Part shown: positions 34,809 through 46,218 of the stretch, one piece after another
How positions within the stretch are numbered: the stretch's first letter is position 1
Layout: each line of letters begins with the position of its first letter
NCBI GenBank assembly: GCA_000711775.1
Contig: ARYC01019108.1
Coordinates: forward strand, 1-64,000
DNA from: Oxytricha trifallax
Lineage: Eukaryota > Ciliophora > Spirotrichea > Sporadotrichida > Oxytrichidae
Reading direction: 5' to 3'
Length of the DNA: 64,000 nt
Notes under the pieces: model-generated
What the model was told of the DNA's origin: nothing
Seen by the model: only the letters and a program-made list of their open reading frames with translations
Databases searched by the model: none
Program-made: the position numbers and the translations under genes

Positions 34809-36511
34809 TCAATAGTGGGTCTTCATGAAGTTTAGCAAATCGAAGCTGGAAACGATGAACTTGTTGTCAACGAAGGCGAAGTTGTGTCTTGTGAAGATTC
34901 TGCCGAGTTCGTTAAGAGTGATGCCTGAAGAAACATTTCTGTATTCCTTGATAACATTTAAAACAAAAAAAATAAAATGTTGAGATTATTCAATGATTGA
35001 TTAAACTAGATATAAAATCAATGAGTTCAAAATAAGTTTAGGAATTATTTGATATTAGAAATTTGTAAGACAGTAGATATTAGTTTTTATTTTTCTCAAG
35101 TTTCTCATCAAGAGTAGCCTTTCTCTTAATAAGTCTGGTAGTCAAGTGAGTTGAAGTAACACATCCAATAATATGGCCTTCTGAATTCTTGACTGGGAAC
35201 TGATCGAACGAGTGCTTTTGAATTTCATCAATAGCATCCTTAACAGTCATTTCAGAGTTGAGGAAAACGGCATCGTGTAAATCGAGATCTTTCACGGTGT
35301 GCTCTTGACCCCAGTCCTTGTTTTAAACAAGACTTGAGGTGTTTAACTTAATGCACTCATCTTCACTAATGAAACCGTTTTCGTACATCCAATCGTTATT
35401 AATGAACTTTGTCATGTAATTTCTGATTGAGTCTGGCAACAAAACAACAACTCTCTTTCCTTCTCCAATGTCCAAATCTTTAATTAACTAGACAGCAGCT
35501 GCCATAGCGGTACCTGATGAACCACCAACAAACATACCTTCTTCAGCGATTAGTCTTCTAGCATAATAGAAAGCCTCTGGATCTCCAACCTTAACCCACT
35601 TGTCAACATATTGTCTGTCGAGCACACGTGGAATGAAATCATAGCCGATACCTTCAACTTTATATGAATAAATGCCCTCCTTATTAAGTTCATCTGGTTG
35701 AGCAAGGATTGAACCCTTAGGATCAACAGCAATAATTTGGATATTAGGGTCAAGCTCCTTGAGTTTTCTTGAGATTCCAGTCAGAGTACCACCAGTACCA
35801 GCACTGATAACAACATAGTCAATTTTACCACCACATTGGTCATAGATTTCTTGACCAGTTTCATCGTAATGCACGATTGGATTTGAAGGATTCTTATATT
35901 AATCGAGAATGTGTGATCTTTCTAGCTGCTTGTTCAACTCGATGGCAATACCAATATGAGAGCCAACATTATCGAATTGCATTTCAGTTGGGGTTCTGAT
36001 AACTGTAGCGCCGAGAGCTTTCAAGGCATCTTGCTTCTCTTGTGACATCTTTTCTGGGAGTGTGATAATCATTCTATATCCTCTCACAGCAGCAGTCATG
36101 GCTAATCCGACTCCAGTGTTGCCACTAGTTGGTTCGATTAAGATATCTCCCTTCTAGAGTCTTCCTTGAAGCTCACCGTCAATGACCATTCTTCTTCCAA
36201 TTCTATCTTTAACTGAACCACCTGGGTTTAAGAACTCACACTTGACCACTAGATAAAGTTTAAGTCAAATGAATAATTGTCTTACATAGTTCGCACTTAA
36301 TGCCGTCCTTCTTGGTAATATTGTTGATTCTGACCATTGGAGTATTCCCAATGACATCAGTAATGTCATTCTTGATAAGAGTTGTTCTATCTCTTACTTC
36401 ATGTCTGTGTGGGTTCTCGGGATCATTCTGTCCTTTGGCGGTAGAGTATTTACAGACTTTGTCAAGTCCTTCTCTCTCCATTACGTAGTCAATTTTAGGG
36501 TAGTCTTCCAT
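34809..36511 (-). CDS. CBS: Cystathionine beta-synthase
   Basis: A PLP-dependent enzyme that condenses serine and homocysteine to cystathionine (transsulfuration). Start ATG 36511 ([20 protein letters not shown]). The catalytic domain shows [12 protein letters not shown], the PLP-lysine block NPGGSVKDR, the substrate loop [13 protein letters not shown] and the PLP-phosphate loop [14 protein letters not shown]-terminal CBS regulatory pair follows: [20 protein letters not shown] with [13 protein letters not shown], then [20 protein letters not shown] 37-bp intron (36249-36285) joins KCEL to [11 protein letters not shown]. An IES with pointer AAAT lies at 34960-35092. No N-terminal haem motif is seen. 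End TGA 34809-34811. The gene looks intact. Confidence 0.96.
34960..35092. other. IES, 133 bp, pointer AAAT (minus strand)
   Basis: ATTT on the plus strand at 34956-34959 and 35089-35092. Joining gives [18 protein letters not shown] in frame in the CBS gene. Confidence 0.72.
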
Positions 36512-37030
36512 TTTAGTATGTACTTTTATGCTAGTAAAAAGTTTTATTGATAACTTAGTATATAGTATCTTTATTTATAACTTAGATTTCCGTCTCATCA
36601 TTATTAGATATGACTGCTTTGAGCCAAAAATATTGAAGGAACACAATTTGTAGATAAAAAAATAGTTGTGCATAATAAAATCTAGTTAAAAGATAAAATT
36701 AATTAAATTTGAATCAACAAAGTAGTCCACTTGATAAAAAATCAATAACCAGCGTTACTTAAAAATTGCTATTAAAATTTATTAGATACAAGGAAAGAAA
36801 TTATATAATTTTAATTAACTGCTTTAATTCAATATAGCAAGCCATTCATTTGGAGTAAAAATAATTTATTCTGTACCCTACATAGTAAAATCGATAACTC
36901 ACTTTAAATTGAGAGCATTAAGATTTTCAAATCTGGAAATCTTTAACTCCTTCTTTTATAATTTATTACATATTTATTTTTTAATTTATTTGTCTTGTTG
37001 GAAATGTAATCCTACAACAACCAAATTTTT
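36512..37030. other. Non-coding DNA upstream of the kelch terminal segment
   Basis: AT-rich; it holds the CBS promoter side and, up to 37030, DNA that must be eliminated next to the kelch segment. No gene seen. Confidence 0.5.
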
Positions 37031-37350
37031 ATATATGCTATTGGAGGCTACGACGGTAAATAATATCTATCATCCGTTGAAAAGTAAGTTAACATGATTT
37101 CTAATTTTCTCTTAGATTTGATTTGTAAAAGCAGCAATGGATACCAGTCAAGAGCATGAATACAAGCAGATGCACTCTATCTGCGGCAGTGAGTAGCGAT
37201 TGTTAGTACATCTATGCGATAGGCGGCTTCAACGGAAACTCACTAGATTTAGTGGAGAGATACAATACAATGACAGATGAGTGGGAATTTATGACTCCAA
37301 TGATCTCTAAGAGATTTATGCATGAAGCAGTTTGCTTAGTCACACATTGA
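37031..37350 (+). CDS. Kelch-repeat gene, last segment (scrambled; continues from 46127)
   Basis: After the pointer ATATATGCTATT (37031-37042) the frame reads GGYDGKQYLSSVEKF. A 32-bp intron (37084-37115) is followed by DLQKQQWIPVKSMNTSRCTL, then YIYAIGGFNGNSLDLVERYN, TDEWEFMTPMISKRFMHEAV and TGA at 37348-37350. These are kelch blades (GG, Y, W pattern) with no start codon of their own. The same 12-bp word ends the coding part of the kelch gene at 46116-46127, and joining there keeps the frame and the repeat period. I read this as the 3' segment of that gene, lying upstream in the germline. Confidence 0.88.
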
Positions 37351-37509
37351 ACAAATAAAGAGTGCGACTAACTAATCAAAAGAAATTGTTTAAATTCATC
37401 TTATTACTGCAAGTAAAATAGCTTGTTTTTATATCACTTTAATTATGTATACTATAATTTGCTGCTTTCAAATCAAATGTTTGTTACAAAGCTCTAATTT
37501 CACATTCCT

Positions 37510-38152
37510 TCATTAATCATCTTCGTCTTCCTCATCTTTACTCTATCTTCTTAATAATTATGCAGCTTTCAATTCATTTTTATAATGATCTTTTCTTTTC
37601 TACAAGAATTCTTGATGCTCTATGAACAAAAATTATTATTCACTTTAATTACTTACTTCTCTCCTCTTCATCTAGCTCTTGCTGTGTGTTATCAAGTTTC
37701 TGCATAAGTTGCTCATTGAAGTTAGACCCAGGCTACCCACCAAGCTACGTGGCTTGCTCTTTTTGCAGTTAAGCATTAAGTTGCTTGTTTCTCTCTGCCT
37801 CTTCCAAATGGCGTTTAACCTCCTCTTCAGCTTTTTATAGACTGGCATCATTTTAGTGAATCACAAATTCAGTATGATCCTGCATTTAAACGTCATCTTA
37901 ATTGCTCGCATTGGTAGTCAATTGATCTTCTTCATCCTGCATGTTTTCATTATCATCATTTGCATAGGGAGTCTTGGGTTCATCAATTTTCTGCCTTGTG
38001 CCTCTTGACTTATCATGCTCTGCAATGACATCTTCATCGAACTTAATGTGGTTAGTGTCTGCGTTGTGCACCTATATGTTTGAACTTTGCTTCAAGATAC
38101 CCTAGCCTGTTGACTTGCGTCTTTCTTGTTAAATCTGATTTTTAGTTTCCAT
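37510..38152 (-). CDS. Protein phosphatase 1 inhibitor-2
   Basis: Binds and regulates the PP1 catalytic subunit. Start ATG 38152 (METKNQIQQERRKSTGQGIL). Three family signatures appear in order: the GILK PP1-docking motif, the HDKSRGTRQKIDEPKTPY block holding the conserved PxTP phosphorylation site, and the C-terminal helix FLQKRKDHYKNELKAAQLLR. A GTAAGT...CATAG intron at 37620-37656 joins EERK to HQEFLQ. The acidic tail (SKDEEDEDDQ) ends at TGA 37510-37512. The gene lies wholly inside the gap between the two parts of the kelch gene. Confidence 0.88.
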
Positions 38153-38303
38153 ATTGAATTTAGTTTCCTTGATTTTTAATTTCAATTAAAGATTTCAATA
38201 AATCTTGAAGGTTTGAGTGATTAATTAAGTTCAAAGTTTTAATTAGGAGATTTCTCTACTTGTAATAATTTAAAAGTTTAAATATTAGCATCACTAATTA
38301 AAA

Positions 38304-41300
38304 ATGAGTGAAAATCAAAAGAAGGACGTTGAAATGAAGGAAGTCATTGATACTTCCACTACAGACAAGAAAACTGAAGAGCCAAAAGCCCCAGAAGTAG
38401 TTGATCCTTTCTTTGGTAAGCATCGTTGATATTACTAAGATCTAATTTTATAATAAATATTGAGATCTATCGATTATTTGAATTGATGTCTGACAATAAT
38501 TTATCATTATGTAGAGTTCAAGAAGGTCATGGTCCTGTTGGAGAAAGCAGCAAAAGATAAGGATTATAAGCTTGCAGCTTCATTAACCAAATAATTTAAG
38601 AAGCTAAGAAAGCTACTTAATCTCTCCGATGCTGTCCTAATTCTCTCACACTATATCCCAGATCTATATCAAATAAATGAGTACTATAAGTCAATAAATT
38701 CTAAAAATAAACTTTTAAATTAGGGAATCATGATTTTAGGATATAAATCTTGATAAGATACTGCAAATTATAAATTAAAAGACTAAATTTCCTTATATTA
38801 TTTGGTACTCATATTTTGGAACTCACTTGAAACTTAACAATGAATATAAGATCAACAGAAGAAATCTACCATCCTGAGAGATTAGGATTCAGAAAAACTG
38901 TGCACGCTTTTAACAAGGCGAAGCTTGTGTTTTTAGCGTTTGCAGGGTCACTTGGAGGATTGTCGCTTGGTTATAATACGTGCATTGCAGCAAGTGCCTT
39001 GTTCCTGATAGAGAAGCAATTTCCAGATATCTCTGCAACTGTTAGACAGGTATGTTAATTATACTTTCAAAAACTCTTATAAAACTTTCAAAATATGTAG
39101 CTCTGACTCTTTTATTAGTTGTTTATAAGCTTGACGCTTCTCAGCGCTGCGATAGGGTCATTATTTGGAGGTATTATCACTGACAAAATTGGAAGAAAAG
39201 GAGCTATTATTCTCTCTGATTTGGCTTTAGTTCTTGGTCCAGGAATCCTTTGGTATTCTAGTAGTATGAAGTACCTCTTATTGGGCAGAATAATGACTGG
39301 CTTTGGAATAGGAACCTCGATTTTAGCTTCTTCAATATTCTTAGCAGAGTCAGCTCCCTCATCAGTTCGAGGTGCTATAGTATCCATTTATCAAGTTATG
39401 ATAGCATTGGGTACTATGATAGCCTTTGGACTTGCATTTTTCGCTTGGAAATGGAACTTACTTTTGGGACTTGGAATAATTCCGGCTGCACTTCAATTAA
39501 TTTTAGTTGCTTTCTTCCTGGATGAGACGCCTTAATATCTGCAACTTTAAAAAGAGGATATTATAGCTGAGAACAACTTGAGAAAGTTTTATAATACAGG
39601 AAGTGACAGAGGTAATTAAGAATTTTATCACGATGTGGGTGCCTTGAGACAAACTACAACGACAGATTTGAACGTTATTTAAGGATATGCTGAAATTATT
39701 TCAAAGTATAGAAGAAACTTTTATGTCGGTATGGTCCTTCATATTCTTTAATAACTGACTGGAATTAATGTTATCCTTTACTTTGGCTCGTCAATCTTAA
39801 GGGATACAGGATTCGGAAATAATGAAAATAACTGGATTTTGTTTGGCTCATTGTTCTTAGGATTTGTCTATTTTGTGGGTGCTATCATATCTACTACTAA
39901 AATAGATTCCTTAGGCAGAAGAAGTCTGATGTAAAGGTGCCTTCCATTCATGGTCATTTCTATGCTTCTAATTTCATCATCAATGTTCTTGAGACATAGA
40001 CTAGACTATTGGAAATGTAAAATTTACAACTTTGTTGTCAATAAATTCTTATAGTGAGCGGATTGACAAGTTTTGTAGGATCAATCATATTTTTGCTTGC
40101 ATATAGTAATGGATTCTAAACTCAGCCTTGGTTAATTACCAGTGAAATTTTCCCAGTAAACTTTAGTATTTTTGACATTCTTTTAGGTTCACATTAAAGG
40201 CCAAGCTAATGGATTGATTGGCTTCGTAAACTGGATAGTCAACTTCGCAATTATTTCATTATTCTATACAATGACATTCACTGACACTGGAAAAATCATG
40301 TCATATTTTGGAATTGGCATAATTGGTTTATTCTCAATTTGGTTTGTAAATAGATATGTTGGAGAGACAAGAGGACTTGTATTCGCCGAATGCATTAAAC
40401 TCTATCAAAGATTTAGTGGTTCAGAAAACTTCAAACATGATAAAGAAGCTATCACTAGAATGCTCGACAACGCCAATCCATCACATAAAGTTTGATATTT
40501 TATTTGAAGTCCAATTTTAAACACTCGCGATGATATACTTTATTTTATATCGATTAATCTTTCTCAAATTTTTCCTCTACTTATTTTTTAAGGATCTATA
40601 TCAGAGATTACAATTGCCCTGTCAACCCACACCAATCACTGAATCAGCAGAAACCAAGCTTTAATGCACAAGTGTTAGAGCAACTGAGATAATGCAACAT
40701 GCTGAGACATAATTGTTCCTCTACAATATCCTCTTAATGAAGCTTATAGATGATGGTGATCTTAAGAATGTAAGTTTTCATAAATGAATAAACTTTTATT
40801 AGGCTAAGGAATTTGGAGACTTCGTGTATAATAAAACAGAATTAATTATATAACCATTAATCCTATTTTTATACATGAGATTGAAGAATGTTAGCCTTAG
40901 AACCTTAGATCATTTAGCTGCTAAATCACTTTATCTCTATTCAGTAGTTTATGAGAAACAAAGACTTCTTCATTAAATTAGACCAGTCATGTTTGAGGCT
41001 TACAAAACTGCTTGCTTGAGATAAGATCAAATTGGTCAAGCTACAATTACCAACATCATTTTGAGATCATACCTACATCAGAACTTGTATGAATAAGCAA
41101 GAAACTTCATTGTTAAGACTTCCTTCCCCGAGTCTGTTTCAAACAATCAGACATCAAGATATCTCTACTATCTTGGAAGAATTAAGGCTGTTTAACTTGA
41201 ATATTCTGAGGCTCAAGCAAGACTTATTCAAGCTTTAAGAAAGGGTCCAGAAGTTGGAGCTCTAGGTTTCAGAGTTCAAGTTCAGAAGCTTCAAATCATA

Positions 41301-41897
41301 ACAGAATTATTGATGGGAGAAATTCCAAACAGGCAAATATTTTCTCACCATGATTTCAAGAAGCATCTCGCTCCATACTATTAAGTTGTAACATCAGTCA
41401 AGTCAGGAGATATGATTACTTTCAAAAAAATCTTACAAACTCATCACGTACTTTTTGAGAAAGATAAGAACTTGACTTTGATCCAAAGATTGAGACACAC
41501 TGTTATTAAGTTTGGTCTTAAAAAGATAAACATCAGTTATTCCAAGATCTCTATGAAGGACATCGCAGCAAAGCTAAGTCTAGAAAGTATCGATGAAACT
41601 GAGCAAGTAGTTGCTAAGGCCATTAGAGATGGAGTCATCGATGCAGTAATTGATCATGATAACATGTGGATGAGATCTCAAGATATCACTGATGTTTACA
41701 CATCCAATGATCCACAGACAATTCTTCACAAGAGAATTAAGTTCTGCATGGATCTTCACAATGATGCACTCAAGGCACTTGAATTCCCACCCAAGGAAGA
41801 TAAGAGAGATTTTGGAGATTTGGATGAAGAGAGAAGTACTAAGGAGGAAGATATTCTTGCAACTCTTCTTGAAGATATGGGCATGGATGATATGTGA
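38304..41897 (+). CDS. RPN3: 26S proteasome regulatory subunit RPN3/PSMD3, split around another gene
   Basis: A PCI-domain subunit of the proteasome lid. Start ATG 38304 (MSENQKKDVEMKEVIDTSTT). Introns lie at 38416-38514 and 40770-40802. The first segment ends in LILSHYIPDLY; the second resumes at 40593 with QRLQLPCQPTPITESAETK. Family blocks are LAAKSLYLYSVVYEKQRLL, ARNFIVKTSFPESVSNNQTS, RYLYYLGRIKAVQLEYSEAQ, LLMGEIPNRQIF, LIQRLRHTVIKFGLKKINIS, and a winged-helix part with VAKAIRDGVIDAVI. It ends at TGA 41895-41897. Between 38661 and 40592 lies a 1932-bp eliminated segment holding a complete sugar transporter gene. Exact 11-bp pointers at both ends keep the frame. Confidence 0.96.
38661..40592. 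other. 1.9-kb eliminated segment in RPN3, pointer GATCTATATCA, carrying a whole gene
   Basis: GATCTATATCA occurs at 38661-38671 and 40593-40603. Removal gives ..IPDLYQRLQLPC.. in frame. The interior contains the MFS transporter gene (38840-40495) with its own ATG and TGA, on the same strand. An alternative is that RPN3 segments and the transporter both come from one precursor but are sorted to different nanochromosomes; the pointer match supports exactly that. Confidence 0.9.
38840..40495 (+). CDS. MFS sugar transporter nested inside RPN3
   Basis: A major facilitator of the sugar porter family, expected to have 12 membrane helices. Start ATG 38840 (MNIRSTEEIYHPERLGFRKT). Family motifs: GGLSLGYNTCIAASAL in helix 1, the loop motif GGIITDKIGRKGAI, RIMTGFGIGTSIL, a PESPR-like DETPQYLQ, LQQLTGINVILYFGSSIL (helix 7), IDSLGRRSLM, and PWLITSEIFPV with GQANGLIGFVNWIVNF. 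Introns interrupt near 39050-39118, 40018-40055 and 40160-40190. The stop is TGA 40493-40495. All parts are collinear and apparently intact. It sits wholly inside the eliminated segment of RPN3. Confidence 0.93.
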
Positions 41898-42108
41898 GAA
41901 GTAGATATATTGGATCATTCATTCATTATATATCTCGCAAAGTTTGTTTAATTTTAGTGTCTCAAGAATTACAATCTAAACATATGTTGCATATTGTGGA
42001 TTTATCAGTAAGTATCATCATAAAGGTGAATTGTAAATAAGGAATATTTGAATTAATCAAGATTTAACGTATTTAATTTAATTATAAAGAGAGAAAAACT
42101 AAAATAAT

Positions 42109-44598
42109 ATGTTGTGTCCAAACTGTCAATTAGAATTTAACTCAACAGTTTAAATACCCCGTATACTTATATTTTGTGGGCATACTTTTTGCCAAAGTTG
42201 CATTGAATCATTGCTTTAATAATCTACTGATGAAGCTTAAGGTAAAACCTATTTGAACTGCCCAGAGTGCGATACCTAAAATGTTGCAAATGATGGTATT
42301 AATTCATGAGATTAGAACATTTTTTATTTTTGTTGTAAATTGATTAAAAAGAAAGTTATAAAGAAAATTCTACAATTCTTACCCAATTTAATTCTTTTCC
42401 AAAAAACTTAGTGCTCCTTCAAATGTACACCTAGATTACTAATCCATCTCAACAACCTAAACCCCAGAATAACAATGACAACAGTGGCTTAATCCAGTAA
42501 AATTCCTTTCAAAATTAAATCCCCTCAAATGAAAATAAGCTATTAAGGGAAAGTTCGCAAAAATCAAGCTCAAATGCATCATAACCATAGAATAACCATG
42601 ATTTAAATTAGGTGAAAGTACTGTGTAGTATTCATGGCAAGAAATTAGAGGCATTTTGTGAAAAAGACCTGCAAGTTTTATGCATAGATTGCATTCTTTC
42701 AGATGCACATAAATCTCATGAAATTATTAGTGTACAAAAGGCAGCTGAGAAACAAAGACAAATACTTTATGAGGAGGTAAATAATGCTCAAAAGACCGAG
42801 GAAAAGTTAAGATTTATAATGTCTGATATTAGGAGGCATGTTAGTGAAATGCATTCAACAGCTGATAAAAATAGAAAGGAACTTTCCTCAATATATAGCT
42901 ATGTGAGAGATTTAATATTGGAACGAGAGTAAACTTTAAAAAGATAAATTAGTGAAAATCTTACAAAAGAAGAGCAGGAGAGTGAAGCCAAGTAAAGTGA
43001 AATTAATGACTTCATGGGAGGAATTAATTAGCTTAAATAAGAATTGTTTCAATAGAACCAAGAACATGATATCGATATACTCATCAAAGCAAAATAGAGA
43101 GACTTGATATCAGGGGAAGTTAATGGATTAAGAGCAAGAGAATTGGTTTCTTTTAATATACAAAGTGTCTCTAGTTGCTCACTTTCTTTGCAAGAAATAA
43201 AAAGAGAACAGGAACTAAGTCAACTTAGTAAAATTATCAATCCCACTTATAAAGGTCCATCCATAGGTCAAACTATAGGTGTCTCATCTAACCTTTATTC
43301 TCACACCGCATCTACAGCAAACAAAATGAAAAAGGCTAATACTTAATTGCCTACTCAAGCAAGTAATAACTTCCCACTTGGTATTACAGGGGCTTAAAAT
43401 CCATTTCAAAATGAAAACAAACTTCAGAGAGAAGAAACTCGAAAAATTGGTAAAAGTAACTAAAATGTTAGCAGTTCCCTCAATACAAATCAAGTAAAGA
43501 CCAAAGTCAGCCCACATAGAGTTTAATAAAAGAAAGGAGATATAAGCTCAAACTAAAATAAGAAGCAGAATGTTATGGTCCTGGATCAAAATAAGTAAAA
43601 ATCAGCAAATACATAGCTCAATAAAAATTCAAGCAAGTGCTAAGGCAGCTTTGGAAATATTGCAATGTAAAACTAGATCAATCTACATAATTTCAATCAA
43701 TTTGGACATCATTAGTAAAGTACAGTTAATTATGTATAAATTATTTTATTTTTAAAGTACTTAGCCAACATTAGGCGCCTAACATGATGATTTGACGGAG
43801 GATTTGTTAGGGAACATGGGAGCAGAAGATGTTTCAAGTATTTATCCTTTAGAAACCAACGATTGTTACTTTTAATATCAAGGAGACAACCAGCAAAATC
43901 AAAAGTACACATTTGCGAAGAGAGACGAATCAGTCGGAAACTTAAACGATTTGCTTGAGAGTCTTAACAAGAGTTCCTCTGGTCAACAAGACCTCGGAGG
44001 TATTATTGATAATGATAAATAACTAGGTACTTCTACAGCTTCAGAAACAGGAGGGAGCCACTCTGATATCAACATCAAGACGCCACCCCCACAAGACTTT
44101 AAACTCAAGCAAGTCAAAAGTTCTGTTGAAAGCCCCAAAATCAAGAAAGGCAATCCTTGGAAAAATCAGCCAGTTTAGCAAAAGAAGAAATCTGGAAAGA
44201 AAAACAACTTCAAGAAAGACAATAGCACCACAGACCTGGATGAACTAAAGTCAAAACAATAAATAAGTAATAACTAGGAGGTTTATACTGCCTTAGAGGA
44301 GACCAAGAATGAAATTAGATCAGGGAGTCTATAGAGATATGGAAATAATGGGATTTTAGATAATGACAACTAAAATTCAATAAGTAAGAAACACAACTAC
44401 TAGAATCTAAAGAATGAAGATAATGACAATAAAAGACATAAATTCTCATAATAGAATGAATTTAACAATAATCACTAAATGTGCAGCCTTTCTTAAGAAA
44501 GAGCCAAAAGAAAGCAAATGAAAATGGGATTATAGTCATAAGAGTAAAGTCCATGTAAAATTGAAAAAGTAAATGCCAAAGATAATCAAAAACATTGA
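42109..44598 (+). CDS. RING / B-box / coiled-coil (TRIM-like) protein
   Basis: Start ATG 42109. A RING finger at residues 3-62 shows C-P-N-C, then ILIFCGHTFCQSCI and NCPECDT, the C3HC4 pattern of E3 ubiquitin ligases. A 56-bp intron (42296-42351) follows. A B-box (VLCSIHGKKLEAFCEKDLQV, LCIDCILSDAHKSHEI) and a coiled coil (KQRQILYEEVNNAQKTEEKL onward) come next. The long tail is rich in N, Q, S and K and contains an IES (pointer TAAAGTAC) at 43716-43752. It ends at TGA 44596-44598. The RING/B-box/coiled-coil order suggests a ubiquitin ligase; substrate unknown. It lies inside the gap of the scrambled kelch gene. Confidence 0.88.
43716..43752. other. IES, 37 bp, pointer TAAAGTAC
   Basis: TAAAGTAC at 43716-43723 and 43753-43760. 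Joining gives ..FGHHQQST-QPTLGAQHDDL.. in frame; without removal the frame ends at a TGA soon after 43780. Confidence 0.85.
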
Positions 44599-44735
44599 AT
44601 AAATTAGTTTAATTTATTAATTTGTAATGATAATTAGTAATTTTTATTACCAAAAAAATGTGGTTTTAATTCTTCAAAGAATGTTACTCACAAATCTAGG
44701 CGATATTTCTATTAAGTTAATTTAAATAACACCAC

Positions 44736-46127
44736 ATGAATTTTGAGGTTTTAAATGCTATTATGGAAATGCTTCAAGAATGCACTAAAAACATCGACAA
44801 ACTTGAGTTCAGACCAACTTAAATGAAGCAATAAAACCTGAAAACTAACAGTACCTAAGAGTCACCTATAAAACTTGTATCTTAAAACTCAGGCAAAGCA
44901 GCGGTCTGTGTAGTAGATCTAACAAGAAGAGATGACATTGAAGAGTTCAATGTGAGAAAGAATGAAGATAAAGATTAGATTTGTTATAACGAGGAAGAAG
45001 AGGGTACCCACTTAAAGAATATACCAAATATGACTAAACCTAAAGATCAATCACCTTTGAAGAAGCAGTTTGAAAGATAATAATCAAGTTCAAACTCACC
45101 TAATAAGAAGCTGAATATGTTAAAATCTACTGAAAGTCTAGATAACTTGATGGTTTAAGTTATAAAAAATTAAGATACTTCACTTGAAATTTCAAGAACT
45201 AACTAGTTAAACTTTGGATCAGAGACATTTCTGCAGTAAAGTGTTTCAGTGGACACAAGTGTTAGTGATCCATTTAGAGCTTTCTGCAAAATTAGGGAGG
45301 AATTTATCTTTGTGTTTTCTGGCTTTAACGATTAAAAATTGCTTACTTGTGAGGCATTAGATGTCTAGAGAGGTACTTGGAAGGAAGTTTGTCAAATAGG
45401 AAAGGCAAGAACGAAATTTTCTGCAGTTCCTATTTCAAAATCTCGTATCTTGATCTTCGGTGGCAAGCAAGCAGATGGACAGAGAACTGGAGAGATTGAA
45501 GAATACAACTTAAAAACCAATAAGTTTAAGACTCTTCCTTTTAAGTTGCCCAAACCTAGATCTGGATTTTCATCTTGTGTAAAGAGAGAAGAAGGTAAAA
45601 TCTTTTTCTGTGGAGGAAACAGCGGCAGTGTATTGAAGAAATTTGATTGCTTAGATTTAAAGAAGGGAAAGTGGAGTAGATGGCCTGAAATGATATAGAA
45701 AAGAGATGAACTTGCAGTTGCTTTGGGGCCAGATGGCAAGATATATGCGATAGGTGGCTATGGCGGAGGAAGTATTATTAAAAATGAGATTTCTAATTAT
45801 AACTTCGTTCTTTCTTTTCAAAACTACTTTATATTAATTTGTATAATGCTAGTAATTCAACATAATAGACCATTGAAGATAATAAAGATAACAACTCAAC
45901 AAAGGAAATTTAAAAAAATCTTACATTTAATAAGTTTCAAAACCTATATTCCAATCTAAATCTATATTAATTTTTTTAAAAAGGGAACTAGTAATCAGAC
46001 ATCAAACTGCTTGAGAACAGCTGAAAGATTTGATTTCAACACAGGTGAATGGGAAATGCTTCCAGAGATGAATGAAGCCAGAAGAGCCTTAGCTGCTGTG
46101 GCTCTACCGGACGGAATATATGCTATT
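44736..46127 (+). CDS. Kelch-repeat gene, first segments (scrambled; continues at 37031)
   Basis: Start ATG 44736 (MNFEVLNAIMEMLQECTKNI). A low-complexity N-terminal region of about 170 residues precedes kelch blades: SRILIFGGKQADGQRTGEIE, KIFFCGGNSGSVLKKFDCLD with W-S-R-W, KIYAIGGYGGG then (after an IES, pointer GGAA) TSNQTSNCLRTAERFDFNTG and EWEMLPEMNEARRALAAVAL. The coding part ends in PDGIYAI at 46127, in the middle of a blade. What follows is AT-rich and does not encode the expected GG. The missing blades are found at 37031-37350, which begins with the same 12-bp word. Kelch propellers bind protein partners. Confidence 0.9.
45768..45983. other. IES, 216 bp, pointer GGAA
   Basis: GGAA at 45768-45771 and 45984-45987. 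Removal gives AIGGYGGGTSNQTSNCLRTA in frame. Confidence 0.82.
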
Positions 46128-46218
46128 ATTTTCAATATTCCCTTGTATCTATTGATCAAACAGGATGTATTAAAGAATAATTAAATTAAATAAAATTTAA
46201 TAGGAATTGGTTGGCAAA

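Noticed and set aside
37031-37350. Interpretation as a truncated kelch pseudogene
   Set aside because: The 12-bp match to the broken end of the kelch gene at 46116-46127, with frame and blade period preserved, fits a displaced segment better than decay.
38661-40592. Interpretation of the RPN3 insert as a large intron
   Set aside because: The boundaries are an exact 11-bp direct repeat, not GT-AG, and the interior holds a complete gene with its own introns and stop.
42457-42708. Minus-strand frame opposite the B-box region
   Set aside because: The plus strand encodes recognisable RING and B-box zinc ligands; the opposite frame has no features.
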